64,000 nucleotides of DNA from Neptunomonas japonica JAMM 1380 (GCF_016592555.1 NZ_AP014546.1:186001-250000); one strand, 5' to 3'. Positions 48,187-57,942 are shown, numbered from the stretch's first letter. Notes: generated by a model from the letters alone, not told the origin. Made by a program: numbers and translations.

Positions 48187-48270
48187 AATTTTCCCGTAGA
48201 TGAAGCAGTTATGCGTAAAATACCACTATAATATGTTACTCGGCATTATTAAGGATAGACCAACAGCATC

Positions 48271-48930
48271 ATGATTCAGTTTGAACATGTCAGTAAGCAT
48301 TATGATGAAGGCTACGATGCCCTCAAAGATGTGAGTTTTACTTTGAATACCGGCGAGCTGGCATTTTTAACAGGGCATTCGGGTGCAGGAAAAAGTACCC
48401 TGCTTAAATTAGTGATGCTGATGGAACAGCCTACGGCTGGTCATGTTCAAGTAGGTGATCAAATACTTGGTAAATTAGGCCGCCATGATATCCCTTTCTT
48501 GCGTCGCTCTATTGGCGTGGTTTTTCAAAATCATCAGCTATTATTTGATCGAAGTGTATTTGAAAATGTGGCTTTGCCTTTGCAGATCTGTGGCTATTCT
48601 CCTGCGGATGCCGCGCGACGTGTACGTGCTGCATTAGACAAAGTTGGCTTACTTAATCGAGAAAAAATGAACCCTAGAGCTTTATCAAGTGGCGAACAGC
48701 AGCGTGTAGGTATCGCCAGAGCTATAGTGCATAAGCCAAAGGTGCTGTTAGCCGATGAGCCTACCGGTAACCTTGATCCTCAGTTATCAGAAGAAATTAT
48801 GCGTTTGTTCGAGCAGTTTAATCGAGTAGGGACTACCGTATTGATTGCCAGCCATGACCTGTCACTGATTAGGAGTATGCGCCACCGGATGTTGACATTA
48901 AAATCCGGGAGGCTGATCGCTGATGGATAA
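48271..48930 (+). CDS. ftsE: Cell division ATPase FtsE
   Basis: 219 residues; ABC-type ATPase that with FtsX controls septal peptidoglycan hydrolases through EnvC. Walker A GHSGAGKSTLLK, signature LSSGEQQRVGIARAI, Walker B VLLADEPTGNLD, and the N-terminal MIQFEHVSKHY. Overlaps ftsX by 8 bases. The ftsY gene usually just upstream is absent. Confidence 0.97.
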   Translation: MIQFEHVSKHYDEGYDALKDVSFTLNTGELAFLTGHSGAGKSTLLKLVMLMEQPTAGHVQVGDQILGKLGRHDIPFLRRSIGVVFQNHQLLFDRSVFENVALPLQICGYSPADAARRVRAALDKVGLLNREKMNPRALSSGEQQRVGIARAIVHKPKVLLADEPTGNLDPQLSEEIMRLFEQFNRVGTTVLIASHDLSLIRSMRHRMLTLKSGRLIADG

Positions 48931-49945
48931 AAAGCGAGGTGCTGAACGTGTTCAGCCATCAAGGCCGACAACAGTAACACCACAGCCAAGTAGCAAACGT
49001 GGTGCAGAGCATCATAAGGTCGATCTTAAAGGCCATAGTGAAAGCTGGGTGCGTAATCATATGGCTGTTGGCAAAAATGCTTTAGCGAAGCTGTTGGGCG
49101 CACCTGTAGCTACTATTATGACGGTTGCGGTGCTGGCCATTGCTCTAACGTTACCCGGTTTTTTATTTACGGTGTTATCCAACGTGCAGAACCTTACGCA
49201 AGGTTGGGAAGGTGAAACACGCTTATCTTTGTACTTGGAAACATCGTTAACTGATGAAGATGCTGATCGTTTTAGCCGTAGTTTATTATTGCGAGATGAT
49301 ATAGCGGCTATTGATTTTATTAGCCGCTCACAAGGTATGCTGGAATTTAAAAAGTATTCTGGTTTTGGTGATGTTTTAGATGCCATGAATGATAACCCGT
49401 TACCTGCCGTGGTGGTTTTATTGCCTAAATCACGTTTGGTTGCAGATTTGGGTATCATGCGTGCGGGCTTGCAGGCATTACCTGAAGTTAATGAAGCTGT
49501 ATTAGATTTAGAGTGGTTGCAGCGCTTGGACGCGATGTTAGCCGTTGCTAAACGCGCTGTCTTTGTTTTAGGTGTGTTACTGGGATTGGCTGTACTGCTG
49601 GTGATTGGTAACACCATTAAAATGGAAATAGAGAGTCGCCGAGATGAAATTGTTGTCAGTAAATTGGTAGGTGCGACAGATGCATGGGTACGGCGCCCAT
49701 TTCTTTATACAGGTGTATGGTATGGTTTATTAGGTGCGCTTTGTGCATGGTTGATCGTGCAAATTGCTTGGCTCATGCTAGAGACACCAGCCCAAGAGTT
49801 AGCGCAGCTGTATCGTAGTCAGTTTCAATTGAGCGGGTTAGGTTTTTCAGGGTCCGCGCTCTTGCTATTTATGAGTGTTTTACTAGGCTGGTTGGGTGCA
49901 TGGGTAGCCGTTCGGCGTCATCTGCGTGAAATAGAGCCGAGTTAA
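48923..49945 (+). CDS. ftsX: Cell division protein FtsX
   Basis: 340 residues; four membrane helices (about 55-80, 205-230, 255-285, 305-325) with the periplasmic EnvC-interacting domain after TM1 (WEGETRLSLYLETSLTDEDADRF). The N-terminal ~45 residues are charged and proline-rich, as in Pseudomonas FtsX. NTIKMEIESRRDEIVVSKLVGATDAWVRRPFLYTG is the FtsX family signature. Coupled to ftsE by overlap. Confidence 0.96.
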   Translation: MDKKRGAERVQPSRPTTVTPQPSSKRGAEHHKVDLKGHSESWVRNHMAVGKNALAKLLGAPVATIMTVAVLAIALTLPGFLFTVLSNVQNLTQGWEGETRLSLYLETSLTDEDADRFSRSLLLRDDIAAIDFISRSQGMLEFKKYSGFGDVLDAMNDNPLPAVVVLLPKSRLVADLGIMRAGLQALPEVNEAVLDLEWLQRLDAMLAVAKRAVFVLGVLLGLAVLLVIGNTIKMEIESRRDEIVVSKLVGATDAWVRRPFLYTGVWYGLLGALCAWLIVQIAWLMLETPAQELAQLYRSQFQLSGLGFSGSALLLFMSVLLGWLGAWVAVRRHLREIEPS

Positions 49946-50113
49946 AGTGATTTTATGAACACTCTGGTGCATTTTTGCATCTTGTTATTTAAGTCTCGGG
50001 GCTTTATTTTTTGGGGAACTATTTGTAAGATCCAACGTCTTATTTGTGGATTATTGTGAATAAGTTGATTTTAGGTACAGATTTTTAGATACAACAACGA
50101 GGTTACGACTTAA

Positions 50114-50986
50114 ATGCGTAAAAGCTTAGAACTCATCGAACATATTACGCCCGGACAAAATCTGGACGCTTATGTACAGACAATTAGCACCATCCCTGTG
50201 CTAAGTGTAGAGGAAGAGCGTGCACTAGCCGAACGTCTGTATTATCAGGATGATTTGGAAGCGGCGCGTCAGCTGGTTTTATCTCACCTTCGTTTTGTTG
50301 TACATATTGCACGTAGCTATTCTGGATATGGTTTACCGCTAGGTGACTTAGTGCAGGAAGGTAATGTTGGTTTAATGAAAGCAGTCAAACGCTTTGACCC
50401 AGGTATGGGTGTGCGCTTGGTATCCTTTGCTGTGCATTGGATAAAAGCTGAAATGCATGAATATATCCTGCGTAACTGGCGTATTGTTAAAGTTGCTACC
50501 ACTAAAGCGCAACGTAAATTGTTCTTTAATCTACGCTCCAAGAAGAAAGGCTTGGGCTGGATGAATAGTGATGAAGTAACGGCTATTGCTGGTGACTTAG
50601 GTGTTGATGAGAAAGTTGTCCGTCAAATGGAAGGTCGTATGGCGTCGGTCGATACCTCTTTTGACCTAACCGGCAGTGATGATGACGATGCAGTAGGTTA
50701 TCTGGCTCCTGTTCAGTATTTGGAAGATCATTCAGCAGACCCTGCTGAGCAGCTTGAAGCGGCTAATTGGGAGCAAGATTCTCAGGCGCGTTTAAGCGGT
50801 GCGATGGAGTCCCTAGATGATCGTAGTCGGGACATTCTTGCACAGCGTTGGTTGATGGAAGAAAAAGCTACTTTGCATCAACTGGCGGCTAAATACAGCG
50901 TGTCCGCAGAGCGTATTCGCCAACTCGAGAAAAATGCAATGAAGAAGCTAAAGTCAGCGATAGGTCAGGATTTACAGCCTGCCTAG
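50114..50986 (+). CDS. rpoH: Heat-shock sigma factor RpoH (sigma-32)
   Basis: 290 residues. Sigma region 2 ([37 protein letters not shown]), RpoH box [12 protein letters not shown], and region 4 ([30 protein letters not shown]). Directs transcription of chaperone and protease genes. It follows ftsEX as in other Gammaproteobacteria, with 168 intervening bases that may carry its own promoters. Confidence 0.97.
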   Translation: MRKSLELIEHITPGQNLDAYVQTISTIPVLSVEEERALAERLYYQDDLEAARQLVLSHLRFVVHIARSYSGYGLPLGDLVQEGNVGLMKAVKRFDPGMGVRLVSFAVHWIKAEMHEYILRNWRIVKVATTKAQRKLFFNLRSKKKGLGWMNSDEVTAIAGDLGVDEKVVRQMEGRMASVDTSFDLTGSDDDDAVGYLAPVQYLEDHSADPAEQLEAANWEQDSQARLSGAMESLDDRSRDILAQRWLMEEKATLHQLAAKYSVSAERIRQLEKNAMKKLKSAIGQDLQPA

Positions 50987-51011
50987 TTGACGAACGGTTT
51001 GTTCGTGTTAT

Positions 51012-51042
51012 TACAAAGCCGCCCATGGGCGGCTTTGTCGTT
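51012..51042 (+). terminator. Terminator after rpoH
   Basis: ACAAAGCCGCCC pairs perfectly with GGGCGGCTTTGT (two-base loop), followed by CG and a T-run. Confidence 0.88.
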
Positions 51043-51101
51043 TTTAAAACACAGTAATTAATCAGTGCTATAATCTTGCCCTTATTTTTTGAGATAGCAT
51101 T

Positions 51102-51482
51102 ATGAATGCACGTTTCTGTCTAGTTGCTGCGAGTATAAGTGGCGCTATTGCTGTGATGATGGGGGCTTTTACTGCACATGCCCTTAAAGACACTCTCAGT
51201 AGTAAGTTAATGGCGGTGATGCAGACGGGTGTGCAGTATCAGTTTTATCACTCGTTAGCGTTATTACTAGTAGGCTTATTGCTTCAGCAGCGACCAACAG
51301 CCCTGTTAAAAGTGAGTGCGGCGTCATTTCTTGCTGGCATAGTATTGTTCTGTGGGAGCTTATATCTGCTAGCATTTTCAGGTGTTCATGGGATAGGCAT
51401 AGTCACGCCTATAGGTGGTTTGGCATTTATTGCGGGTTGGTTAATACTGGCTCGTAATTTTATTACTTTGGATAAAAGGTAG
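51102..51482 (+). CDS. DUF423 (YgdD family) membrane protein
   Basis: 126 residues, four membrane helices. Family pattern GAFTAHALKDTL near the N-terminus and QFYHSLALLLVGLL. Function unknown. Followed six bases later by thiS. Confidence 0.92.
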   Translation: MNARFCLVAASISGAIAVMMGAFTAHALKDTLSSKLMAVMQTGVQYQFYHSLALLLVGLLLQQRPTALLKVSAASFLAGIVLFCGSLYLLAFSGVHGIGIVTPIGGLAFIAGWLILARNFITLDKR

Positions 51483-51488
51483 TGTTTG

Positions 51489-51689
51489 ATGGAGCTTGAA
51501 GTCAATGGTGCAGCAACTCGCCTAGAAGAAGGTGCAAGCCTGAACGATCTAGTCATCACGCTGGGTTTGCAAGAGCAGCGTATTGCAATCGAAGTAAATC
51601 AAGAAATTATTCCGCGTAGCCAGCATATGCAGCACCAGTTACGTGCAGGAGACAAAGTAGAAGTGGTGCATGCGATTGGTGGTGGCTAA
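51489..51689 (+). CDS. thiS: Sulfur carrier protein ThiS
   Basis: 66 residues, ubiquitin-like beta-grasp ending in GGG, with the terminal Gly-Gly that carries the thiocarboxylate used by ThiG for thiazole formation. MELEVNGAATRLEEGASLNDLV is typical. A TTG at 51486 precedes the ATG. Followed by thiG. Confidence 0.95.
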   Translation: MELEVNGAATRLEEGASLNDLVITLGLQEQRIAIEVNQEIIPRSQHMQHQLRAGDKVEVVHAIGGG

Positions 51690-51745
51690 AAACCTGCTGT
51701 CGTTATCGAATAGGTATTTTTACAAAAGAATTAAGGGCTGAATAA

Positions 51746-52534
51746 ATGTCAGATTTGAATGATGCATTGGTGATTGCAGGGAAGCAGTATAACTCGCGTT
51801 TGTTGGTCGGTACGGGTAAATACCAAGACCTTGATGAAACGCGTGAGGCTATTGAAGCCAGCGGTGCAGAAATTGTTACTGTTGCAGTACGTCGTACTAA
51901 TATCGGCCAAAATCCAGGTGAGGCAAATCTACTAGACGTTATCACGCCAGATAAATATACCATCTTACCCAATACTGCGGGCTGCTACACCGCTGAAGAG
52001 GCGGTGCGTACCTGCCGTTTGGCGCGTGAACTTATGGATGGGCATGACCTAGTAAAGCTGGAAGTATTGGGTGACAAAAAAACCCTATATCCGAACATTG
52101 TGGAAACTATCAAAGCGACTGAAACACTCGTTAAAGATGGTTTTAAAGTAATGGTGTACACCAATGACGATCCTATTGTAGCCAAACAGTTAGAAGAAAT
52201 GGGCTGTATCGCTGTCATGCCGCTAGGCTCTCTGATTGGATCTGGCTTGGGTATCCTTAATCCACATAACATTAAGCTCATTATGGAAGCGGCTAATGTG
52301 CCTATTTTGGTAGATGCTGGTGTTGGTACTGCATCCGATGCGGCAATTGCTATGGAGATGGGATGTGCAGGCGTTTTGATGAATACAGCTATTGCTGGTG
52401 CAAATAATCCTGTTTTGATGGCATCAGCGATGCGAAAAGCTATTGAGGCCGGGCGTGAAGCATTTTTAGCAGGTCGTATGCCGCGTAAAAGGTATGCAAG
52501 TGCTTCATCTCCACTCGATGGTATTATTGGTTAA
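51746..52534 (+). CDS. thiG: Thiazole synthase ThiG
   Basis: 262 residues, TIM barrel forming the thiamin thiazole ring from deoxyxylulose phosphate, dehydroglycine and ThiS thiocarboxylate. Motifs [34 protein letters not shown] (Schiff-base Lys region), [21 protein letters not shown] and [31 protein letters not shown]. No other thi genes are in the window; the thiS-thiG-trmB order occurs in Pseudomonas. Confidence 0.97.
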   Translation: MSDLNDALVIAGKQYNSRLLVGTGKYQDLDETREAIEASGAEIVTVAVRRTNIGQNPGEANLLDVITPDKYTILPNTAGCYTAEEAVRTCRLARELMDGHDLVKLEVLGDKKTLYPNIVETIKATETLVKDGFKVMVYTNDDPIVAKQLEEMGCIAVMPLGSLIGSGLGILNPHNIKLIMEAANVPILVDAGVGTASDAAIAMEMGCAGVLMNTAIAGANNPVLMASAMRKAIEAGREAFLAGRMPRKRYASASSPLDGIIG

Positions 52535-52604
52535 GTAGGCATTAATTAGATTTTTAATTAATTAAGCTTTTATTGGTTAGGCATTCAAAAAATAGTTGGC
52601 GGTA

Positions 52605-53297
52605 ATGACAGAAGAAAAGAAGCACATGCGTACGGTACGAAGCTTTGTAAAACGTGCCGGAAGAACCACAGAAGGGCAGGAAAAAGCACTGGAAGAAGTG
52701 TGGCCTGTTATGGGGCTAGAAATTAAAAACGGCCTTGTGGATTTCAATGAGGTCTTCGGTCGTGAAGCGCCTGTTGTATTAGAAATTGGGTTTGGAATGG
52801 GTGATTCTCTATTAGAGATGGCCAGCTGTGAACCTCATAAGAATTTTGTTGGTATCGAAGTGCATAGTCCTGGTGTTGGCCGCTTGTTAAGTAACGCCAA
52901 TGAAGAGGGGCTGACTAATATCCGCGTATATGCTGAAGACGCTGTTGAAGTGTTTAAGCAGTGTGTGCCGGATAATAGTTTAGATACACTGCAGCTGTTT
53001 TTTCCTGACCCTTGGCATAAAAAACGCCATCATAAACGCCGTATAGTGCAGCCTGATTTTGCGCAGAGTATCCGTAAAAAACTAAAAGTTGGCGGTTACT
53101 TCCATATGGCAACAGACTGGGAGAACTATGCTGAACACATGATGGAAGTCATGAGCTCCGCTGAAGGTTATAAGAACAAAATGGGTGATGGTCAATACTC
53201 TCCACAACCTGAATGGCGTCCTGTCACCAAGTTTCAAAGACGTGGCGAACGGCTTGGCCATGGCATCTGGGATCTAATGTTTGAGAAAACAGAATAA
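52605..53297 (+). CDS. trmB: tRNA (guanine-N7-)-methyltransferase
   Basis: 230 residues; makes m7G46 in tRNA. Motifs: [17 protein letters not shown] (SAM), [15 protein letters not shown], and [21 protein letters not shown] with the catalytic region. ATG 52605 used; an in-frame ATG at 52626 is possible. Confidence 0.96.
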   Translation: MTEEKKHMRTVRSFVKRAGRTTEGQEKALEEVWPVMGLEIKNGLVDFNEVFGREAPVVLEIGFGMGDSLLEMASCEPHKNFVGIEVHSPGVGRLLSNANEEGLTNIRVYAEDAVEVFKQCVPDNSLDTLQLFFPDPWHKKRHHKRRIVQPDFAQSIRKKLKVGGYFHMATDWENYAEHMMEVMSSAEGYKNKMGDGQYSPQPEWRPVTKFQRRGERLGHGIWDLMFEKTE

Positions 53298-53324
53298 AAT
53301 CTGGATATAATAACTAGAACTAAG

Positions 53325-53346
53325 AAAGGAGCATTGTCTCCTTTTT
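53325..53346 (+). terminator. Terminator after trmB
   Basis: AAAGGAG pairs with CTCCTTT around a 6-base loop and runs into T's. Confidence 0.75.
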
Positions 53347-53498
53347 TAATATGCTTAACCCGCTTTTCATCTCTCTTCTTTAGTGAAACTCACTTATACA
53401 AAGCGAGGCTTTCTCTGCTTCGAATTACTTTATTATGCCTACCAGTAAAATTGCGGTATGGCCGGTAAACTTATTTTTTTATCTTTGATTTTGGGTAT

Positions 53499-53510
53499 AT
53501 ACTTTAGTCT
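53499..53510 (+). promoter_or_regulatory. ATACTTTAGTCT element upstream of the chemoreceptor
   Basis: One copy, 66 bases before the chemoreceptor start, of the element that occurs twice upstream of the SLC23 transporter. Context TACTTTAGTCTAAAAT matches the transporter copy at all but one base, suggesting a common regulator. It could also act as a -10 region. Confidence 0.4.
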
Positions 53511-53575
53511 AAAATAGGTGTTTTGTTGTTAAGCACCAAATTAGATAATAAAAAATACCAGAGAATAAAAAAAAT

Positions 53576-55456
53576 ATGAAAGTGTCACATAAAGTTGCGC
53601 TATTAGCGTCGTCTATTGTTGTTTTGGCATTTACCGTTTTTTCGTGGTTACAGTACAGCTCAGTACGTGACGCTTTGTATGAGAAAACGGCTCAAAGCAC
53701 CAGTGAAGCTACGGGCGCTTTAGGTCTACAAGTCACACATTGGCTCAATGGTAAATTGGTGCTGATAGATATGATGTCAGAAGTCATGAGTGAAAATTTC
53801 AATAGAGCAACCGTCCAGCAGACATTCGATACCCCACTACTTAAAAAAGAATTTATTCTGATCTTTGGTGGTTTGGAAACGGATGGGCAGCGTATTACGA
53901 ATGATCCTTCTTGGAACCCGGATAACTGGGATGCAAGGAAGCGACCTTGGTACCCCTATGCAAAGAACCATAAGCAAGCGGTGCTAACTGACCCCTATGC
54001 TGATGCCGCAACCAAAGATATTTTGATTTCTGCGGTTGCAAATTTTTATGATAAAGGTGAATTCAAAGGAGCATTTGGTGGTGATTTAAGCCTTAAAGCA
54101 GTATCAGATGCTGTTAATACGTTGAACTTTAATAACACGGGATATGCGTTTTTACTCAATAGTAAGGGCAATATTATTAGCCACCCAGATGAAACGCTAA
54201 ATGCTAAGTCTATTTCTGAGTTATTTGAGGGGGGCGTGCCAGCACTATCTGAAACCCTACAAGAGACAGAAATAGATGGTAAAACGATGTTTGCTGCTTT
54301 TCATCAGCTTGAAGGCTTATATGGTAGTGAGTGGTATATCGGTGTTGTGTTGGATAAAAGCCTCGTGATGGCAAGTGCAAACCGGTTCGGCTGGACGGCA
54401 CTCATAGGAACCGTGTTAAGTGCACTTCTGTGTTCGCTTGCATTGTATATTGCGGTATCGCGGCAGTTACTGCCTTTGCAAAAGTTGCGTGAGTCGTTGT
54501 TAGAGATCAATAGAGGGGAAGGTAATCTTACCAAACGCTTATCAGTAGAGAGTAAAGATGAGTTTGGTCAAGTATCGAAAGACTTTAACCAGTTTGTTGA
54601 GTACTTACAAAATCTTATTGGCCGTGTGAAAACACTTTCTCAAGATGTTCAATTGCATACAGATTTGACCTCTAAATCAGCATCAGAAGCATCAGGAAAT
54701 CTCGAAACTCAGTTGTTTGAACTAGATCAGTTAGCTACAGCAATGCATGAGATGTCAGCAACAGCACAAGATGTTGCCTCCAATGCTCAGCAGGCGGCTG
54801 ACTCTGCTCATTTGGCCGATGTGGCTGCAACGAAGGGTGTGGAGGTTGTATCCAAAACTACGCGCTCAATTGCTTCGCTGACGAGCGAGATGGATGATGT
54901 GGTTCAGACAATTAATGACCTTATTCATTACAGCGACAATATAGAATCAATTCTCACGGTTATAACAGGTATCGCTGATCAGACGAACTTATTGGCATTA
55001 AATGCGGCTATTGAGGCGGCGCGGGCCGGTGATATGGGGCGTGGTTTTGCTGTGGTTGCAGATGAAGTAAGAGCGCTTGCATCACGGACACAGCAATCGA
55101 CAGAAGAGATCAAAAGCATGATCCATCAATTACAGCTGGGTGTACGTAATGCTGAAAATATTATTCTCAATGGTCGTCAAAAGGCCAGTGATACACAGGT
55201 TGCTTCGAGCGAAGCAGATGCTGTGTTAGGGGCAATACGCGATAGCATTCATGAGATAAATCAGATGATTCTTCAGATCGCAACAGCTGCAGAGCAGCAG
55301 AGCGCAACAGCTGAAGAAATTAACCGTAATACCACAAATATTCGTGATATTAGTCAATCTGTGTCCAATGGTGCTAAAACACAAAAACAGCGGTGTGCCT
55401 CCATGGTTGAATTAACAGCACGTCAGGATGCAGAACTAGGTAAGTTTAAGGTGTAA
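53576..55456 (+). CDS. Methyl-accepting chemotaxis protein with a dCache sensor
   Basis: 626 residues: TM1 about 8-28, periplasmic double-Cache domain about 35-270, TM2 about 275-297, HAMP, and signalling domain with hairpin tip [47 protein letters not shown]. In the dCache, RPWY (R123, W125, Y126) and the later Asp in GGDLSL match the amino-acid-binding motif RxWY...D; the expected Tyr five residues before the Arg is a Trp. No C-terminal CheR-docking pentapeptide. Predicted amino acid or amine sensor; ligand is inference. Confidence 0.92.
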   Translation: MKVSHKVALLASSIVVLAFTVFSWLQYSSVRDALYEKTAQSTSEATGALGLQVTHWLNGKLVLIDMMSEVMSENFNRATVQQTFDTPLLKKEFILIFGGLETDGQRITNDPSWNPDNWDARKRPWYPYAKNHKQAVLTDPYADAATKDILISAVANFYDKGEFKGAFGGDLSLKAVSDAVNTLNFNNTGYAFLLNSKGNIISHPDETLNAKSISELFEGGVPALSETLQETEIDGKTMFAAFHQLEGLYGSEWYIGVVLDKSLVMASANRFGWTALIGTVLSALLCSLALYIAVSRQLLPLQKLRESLLEINRGEGNLTKRLSVESKDEFGQVSKDFNQFVEYLQNLIGRVKTLSQDVQLHTDLTSKSASEASGNLETQLFELDQLATAMHEMSATAQDVASNAQQAADSAHLADVAATKGVEVVSKTTRSIASLTSEMDDVVQTINDLIHYSDNIESILTVITGIADQTNLLALNAAIEAARAGDMGRGFAVVADEVRALASRTQQSTEEIKSMIHQLQLGVRNAENIILNGRQKASDTQVASSEADAVLGAIRDSIHEINQMILQIATAAEQQSATAEEINRNTTNIRDISQSVSNGAKTQKQRCASMVELTARQDAELGKFKV

Positions 55457-55470
55457 CTTTTGTTGGGGTG

Positions 55471-55509
55471 CACGGTACATTGGCAAGTATTGCATACAAA
55501 TGTACCGTG
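55471..55509. other. Stem-loop after the chemoreceptor gene
   Basis: Perfect 11-base inverted repeat, CACGGTACATT / AATGTACCGTG, with a 17-base loop and no T-run. Starts 15 bases after the stop codon. Terminator or operator role unresolved. Confidence 0.5.
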
Positions 55510-55622
55510 ATGTCCCATAAAGTGAGTTTCGTCACAGGTAAGATAGGTACATATTCTTATTAAAATTAATAAAATATGAATAATTAATATGAAAATATAA
55601 CCTAAATAAGGCTATTCCCGTA

Positions 55623-55653
55623 ATACTTTAGTATAAAATCGATACTAAAGTAT
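55623..55653. promoter_or_regulatory. Duplicated palindromic operator upstream of the SLC23 transporter
   Basis: ATACTTTAGTAT (55623-55634), 7 bases, ATACTAAAGTAT (55642-55653). Each 12-mer is itself a palindrome (ATACT-WW-AGTAT) and the pair is inverted as a whole; repeat period 19 bases, about two helical turns. This is the layout of a tandem dimeric repressor site. The rest of the 326-base gap is AT-rich with no gene. Confidence 0.65.
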
Positions 55654-55782
55654 CCGCTGTAGGTATCGATTGTTGCACTGCAAAAGCATAACGTAGCGAG
55701 GTTTTAATAGCTCTATGTCATCCGGAATAACTAGTAGGGGTTGTTTGGGGATGATGAGCCAAAATCTTACTAGGTGAAGTGT

Positions 55783-57198
55783 ATGGCGCTGATACAAAGA
55801 ACTCATGGTGAAGAACAACCATATTGGGGGTTTGGACCTTTTAAAATTCGTTTGCCCGGTGTGCATTACCGCATTGAGATGCCTGAGGTTATTCAGGGAT
55901 TAGTGATGTTTGTAGTGGGGCTGGCAATAATCCCGCTGCTAGAAAAATATTTAGGTATGCCTTATGAGGCGGCATTGGCGTTCACTTTTATTGCTGGGAT
56001 AGGGTATATTTTACCAGCAATGCTGGGTGTGCCATTAGTGCCGGGCTGGATTACTCCGGCGATACCGGTTGTACTGCTTTACCTTAACGGTTTTGAGCCT
56101 GGCCCAGAGGCTATTAAAGCGTTGTTCGCATTACAAATCGAAGTAACGCTAATTTTCTTAATACTGGGTATGACCGGTTGGGGCTCTAAACTGGTTGATG
56201 TTATTCCTAACTCTTTGAAGTCTGGAATAATTATTGGTGCAGGTATTGCTGCGATGATGGGTGAATTAAAAGTGGGTGGGCGTATTGATGCAACCCCATA
56301 CTCACTAATTTTCGGTTCGATTATCTCTGCTTATGTATTGTTCTCTCTGTCGTTTAAAAACGTTCTCGACAGTAACCCACTGGCTAAAAAGATTGCTAAC
56401 TTCGGTATGGTGCCGGGAATGCTAATTGCTATGGTTATTGGTTGGGGTGTGGGTGAATACCCAATGCCAGAAATTGAGTGGGGCATTACTAATCCAAACT
56501 TTTCATTGATGTTAGATTATTTGGTATTTTCGACAGGCTTCCCAGAATGGGACGTTTACTTGTTGGCTATACCAACAGCAATCATCGCTTATGTTATTGC
56601 TTTCGGTGACATTATTGTTGGTTTTACGCTAGTAAAACGTATAGATCATATACGTGATGATGAGAAAATCGAAACTGACATAGACCGCGTTCACTTGGTG
56701 ACTGCTTTGCGTAACGGTATGCATGCATTCTTGGCTCCTTGGCCTGCGCTGGCTGGTCCTCTATGGACAGCGGCTCATGCTACTGTTGCTGAGCGCTATG
56801 CAATGGGCCGCAAGGCAATGGATTCAATTTATAGTGGTGGCGGTACGTTCTGGATTACAGGCTTAGTGGCATTGTTTATATTGCCATTGGTGACCTTGTT
56901 CAAACCCGTTCTTCCTATTGCGCTTTCACTTACGCTCGTATTGACTGCCTATATTTGTATTATGGTTGGAATGGAGCAGTTGAAGAACTCAACTGAGCGT
57001 GGTGTTGCAGGTATCGTCGCCGTAACACTCGCAATGCCTGATCCGAAATCAACCGTGTTTGCTGTCGTTATCGGATTGGTATTGTACTTCTTAATTGAAC
57101 GTCCTCGATTACTAGGTAAGCATGATCCCGCTGATGAAATCATTTTTGCTGACCCAGTGGATGATAAAGCGAAGACATCTCAAACAGAGAAAGTCTAA
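55783..57198 (+). CDS. SLC23/NCS2-like (xanthine/uracil permease superfamily) transporter
   Basis: About 471 residues, 12-14 membrane helices, including LGVPLVPGWITPAIPVVLLYLNG, NSLKSGIIIGAGIAAMMGELKVGG and AFGDIIVGFTLVKRIDHIRDDEKIETDID. The fold and motifs suit the nucleobase:cation/SulP-type transporters and the solute carrier 23 annotation used for such marine proteins, but the signature of true purine carriers is weak, so substrate is unknown. ATG 55783 chosen with AGG upstream; GTG 55774 is an alternative. Confidence 0.72.
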   Translation: MALIQRTHGEEQPYWGFGPFKIRLPGVHYRIEMPEVIQGLVMFVVGLAIIPLLEKYLGMPYEAALAFTFIAGIGYILPAMLGVPLVPGWITPAIPVVLLYLNGFEPGPEAIKALFALQIEVTLIFLILGMTGWGSKLVDVIPNSLKSGIIIGAGIAAMMGELKVGGRIDATPYSLIFGSIISAYVLFSLSFKNVLDSNPLAKKIANFGMVPGMLIAMVIGWGVGEYPMPEIEWGITNPNFSLMLDYLVFSTGFPEWDVYLLAIPTAIIAYVIAFGDIIVGFTLVKRIDHIRDDEKIETDIDRVHLVTALRNGMHAFLAPWPALAGPLWTAAHATVAERYAMGRKAMDSIYSGGGTFWITGLVALFILPLVTLFKPVLPIALSLTLVLTAYICIMVGMEQLKNSTERGVAGIVAVTLAMPDPKSTVFAVVIGLVLYFLIERPRLLGKHDPADEIIFADPVDDKAKTSQTEKV

Positions 57199-57225
57199 AC
57201 GATTAGTTTCTGATTAGTTCATGAT

Positions 57226-57253
57226 AAAAAGCCCGGAAATTTCCGGGCTTTTT
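57226..57253. terminator. Bidirectional terminator
   Basis: A 28-base perfect palindrome: AAAAAGCCCGGAAA against TTTCCGGGCTTTTT, between convergent transporter and cpxP-like genes, T-runs on both strands. Confidence 0.92.
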
Positions 57254-57312
57254 TGTGGGAGTAGTGCTGCGATCGGTGTTGGTTCTTGTTGCTGACGTTT
57301 GTCGCAACCTGC

Positions 57313-57792
57313 TTAGTGATGTTTGCCGCGCCCTTCGCCAAAGTTTGCACGCATATCGTCTAGTTTACTCATTTGTTCTTCGGTAAGAATTTTTGCCATT
57401 TCAGTTTTCATATTCACTTGTTGCTCGACTTTATTCACAGCCATATCGGCGGCAGTTGTCTTGGTTTTAGCTAGTTGCTGGTCGTAGTCAGCAGCATTTG
57501 GGTCTAAGTCACGTGTTGCCTGGTGTAAGGTGCGCATTTGGGTGTGCATTTTTTGGCGCTGTTCATGTTTGCTAGAAAAAAGTTTTTGTACTTCTTCTTG
57601 CTGTGTGTCGCTTAATCCAAGTTTCTTAGACATTTTCTTTACCATGTACTTCGAGCGATCTTTTTGATCATATTTTTCCATCTTTCCATCACGATCACAT
57701 TTACTAAACCCCTCATGTTGCATGCCTGCAATGACAGTAGTTCCAACGAGTAGTACGGGTAAAGTAAGCAGTGCAATAGTTAGCTTTTTCAT
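57313..57792 (-). CDS. Spy/CpxP family periplasmic stress protein
   Basis: 159 residues. Signal peptide about 1-22 (cut after VIA). Helical LTxxQ-type motifs: LSDTQQEEVQKLF and LTEEQMSKLDDM. CpxP/Spy proteins are periplasmic chaperones; CpxP also damps the CpxA kinase. Divergent from the cpxRA-like pair with a CpxR box between, supporting a CpxP role. The Gly/His-rich C-terminus (GEGRGKHH) may bind metal. Confidence 0.88.
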   Translation of the reverse strand: MKKLTIALLTLPVLLVGTTVIAGMQHEGFSKCDRDGKMEKYDQKDRSKYMVKKMSKKLGLSDTQQEEVQKLFSSKHEQRQKMHTQMRTLHQATRDLDPNAADYDQQLAKTKTTAADMAVNKVEQQVNMKTEMAKILTEEQMSKLDDMRANFGEGRGKHH

Positions 57793-57864
57793 TGTGGATC
57801 TCCGGTGCTTTAAAGTGATGGAGCTATTGTGCGCTGAGTAAATGCAAAGTTGGGTTGAGAGGGT

Positions 57865-57879
57865 GTAAAGTTAGGTAAA
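57865..57879. promoter_or_regulatory. CpxR box
   Basis: GTAAA-GTTAG-GTAAA exactly fits the consensus GTAAA-N5-GTAAA. It lies in the divergent gap, 72 bases from the cpxP-like start and 63 from the regulator start, so it can serve both directions. Confidence 0.8.
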
Positions 57880-57942
57880 GGCTTTACTGAGAGGCTTTTT
57901 TCAAGGCTACAATAGGTACATAGAGAGTGTGGAGTTGAGGGT

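Noticed and set aside
49946-50113. RNA thermometer or heat-shock promoter upstream of rpoH
   Set aside because: No clear promoter hexamers or pairing of the start region could be established by eye.
53385-55530. GAAACTCACTT (53385) and its inverse (55520) flank the chemoreceptor gene
   Set aside because: Only 11 bases match, with no target duplication, transposase or other boundary sign; chance match is plausible in 2 kb of AT-rich flanks.
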